A stretch of 64,000 nt of DNA, taken from contig CM068323.1 of the NCBI GenBank assembly GCA_034766995.1, positions 22,890,346-22,954,345 of the forward strand. The letters run 5' to 3'. Shown one piece after another: positions 63,065 through 64,000 of this stretch. Origin of the DNA: Acanthacorydalis orientalis. Its lineage: Eukaryota > Arthropoda > Insecta > Megaloptera > Corydalidae. Position 1 is the stretch's first letter, and each line of letters begins with the position of its first letter. A program made the position numbers and the translations under genes. The notes beneath the pieces were generated by a model. That model was not told the origin of the DNA and made no database searches. It saw nothing but the letters and a program-made list of their open reading frames with translations.

Positions 63065-64000
63065 AAAACATTAAAAAAAATATGAAGATGTATTTGATAA
63101 AAAAATTCAACATGAGACAAATTCCATCTGACAACAAACTGAAATAAAGAAAAATACATTGTATTAGATTTTTCTAAATAATGAGATAACCTTTTCCCTA
63201 TACACAAAATTATCCTTGTGGTTAAAACTGCGTAAAACGTACATTTGTATTACGTTAATTCAGTAGTAGAAAATCCGAGCGATCAGTACAAGCCTTGTGC
63301 GCAGATTGCGCATTATCCTTATTTACTGAACTGTGGCAGCAGAAAATGGAGAAAAACACAGAAAAATACAGTCATAACTATTTCAAATGTAGTACTGGAA
63401 TTTAGACGAAATATCCATTCGTGGAATTGAACTGATATAATTTGTAAATAAGAAAGTGATTAAGTATATTTACAAGTAGTTGGAGTTAGTTAGTTTATAG
63501 ATATTTGGAATCATGTATGTAATTTTCATACTGAAATTTTGATGAGCATGTGTATTGATTTATGTATAGAAATAATTTATATGTTTGGAAAATTGAGTTT
63601 AATTTCAATCAAGAATATATAGCGTAACTAAAATAAAAAAGACACATTTCAATATAAATATTTTAATATTGTTTGTTGACAGTTAAAATGTTATTTACTG
63701 TCTGAACAATGGAAGCAATATGAGTTCTGTAGATATTTTTTTCTATAAACTATTTTTAATAGATTTTCTCTGTCCTTTAAGATAACTTAAGGTAATTCCA
63801 TCTATTTAGATATCTTTGTATAAATAAAATAATCTTAGCGAAAAACAAAACGAAAACTAATCAATCTGTCAATATATTTTTCTGTTTAGAAAAGAATATA
63901 TCACTGTTTCTTTTTCCAACCACGTTTTTCACTTCATTTTGACAAAGTTCTGTTCATAGAAAAATACAAATACGAGAACACGGTATTTTTAAGAATACTA

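Larger units (their letters stand above)
57249..64000. other. AT-rich noncoding stretch at the right end
   Basis: Holds the hAT-like end, hairpin, tandem duplication and TA arrays listed. A 61-codon plus frame at 63245-63430 (VVENPSDQYKPCAQIAHYPY in its middle) has balanced composition but no start context, motif or splice evidence, so it is left as a note. Confidence 0.6.

Noticed and set aside
1..64000. CRISPR arrays, operons, prophage, riboswitches or bacterial toxin-antitoxin systems
   Set aside because: Nothing with regular repeat-spacer structure or prokaryotic gene density is present. The window is eukaryotic noncoding DNA.
1..64000. Known insect microRNAs (let-7, miR-1, miR-9, bantam, miR-124 and similar)
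   Set aside because: I looked for several mature sequences by eye and saw none. A systematic search was not possible here.

Overview
This is a very AT-rich eukaryotic window, roughly three quarters A+T by eye. It has no intact multi-exon gene, no rRNA or tRNA gene that I can recognise, and none of the marks of a bacterial or phage genome. It is crowded with long (TA)n microsatellites, often every 1-2 kb. It also holds decayed DNA transposons (piggyBac, a Tc1/mariner-type MITE, a hAT-like end) and short CpG-containing islands that stand out from the AT background. The combination looks like an arthropod and most likely an insect; the CpG-rich islands in an AT-rich desert would suit a hymenopteran. 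The species assignment is inference and is not secure.

Layout: 1-45,430 is an AT-rich desert. It contains a three-copy interspersed repeat family (1,000-1,106 inverted, 6,708-6,895, 38,626-38,795), a tandem array with a unit of about 315 bp (11,380-12,912), one palindromic MITE (31,297-31,509), several hairpins, and GC-elevated islands near 1.5, 5.9, 10.6-11.0, 15.8-16.1, 17.5, 23.0, 23.9-24.5, 29.8-30.5 and 41.1-41.7 kb. The best genic signal is at 45,431-45,725 on the minus strand. It is a CpG-rich 5' region with a short strong-context uORF, a start codon, a 24-residue signal-peptide-like sequence and a consensus CAG/GTGAGT splice donor in phase 1. I read it as the first coding exon of a secreted or cell-surface protein. 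If that is right, the rest of that gene lies beyond position 1 or in exons I could not recognise, and most of the left part of the window is one giant first intron.

Right of that exon (46-64 kb) are more GC-elevated islands (48.1, 49.5-49.9, 52.6, 53.5-54.0, 55.4-56.0, 58.9 kb), which could be upstream promoters, untranslated exons, enhancers or small ORFs. The same part holds a second copy of the palindromic MITE (54,712-54,932), a frameshifted piggyBac transposase relic (56,899-57,248), a hAT-like terminal fragment (58,391-58,446) and a 21-bp-stem hairpin (61,830-61,877).

Most reading frames in this window are IY-repeat translations of (TA)n or chance AT-rich ORFs, and I left them out. I did not find a coherent undescribed multi-gene system. 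The items most worth following are the signal-peptide exon with its uORF, the 315-bp tandem repeat, the three-copy repeat family and the fold-back MITE.
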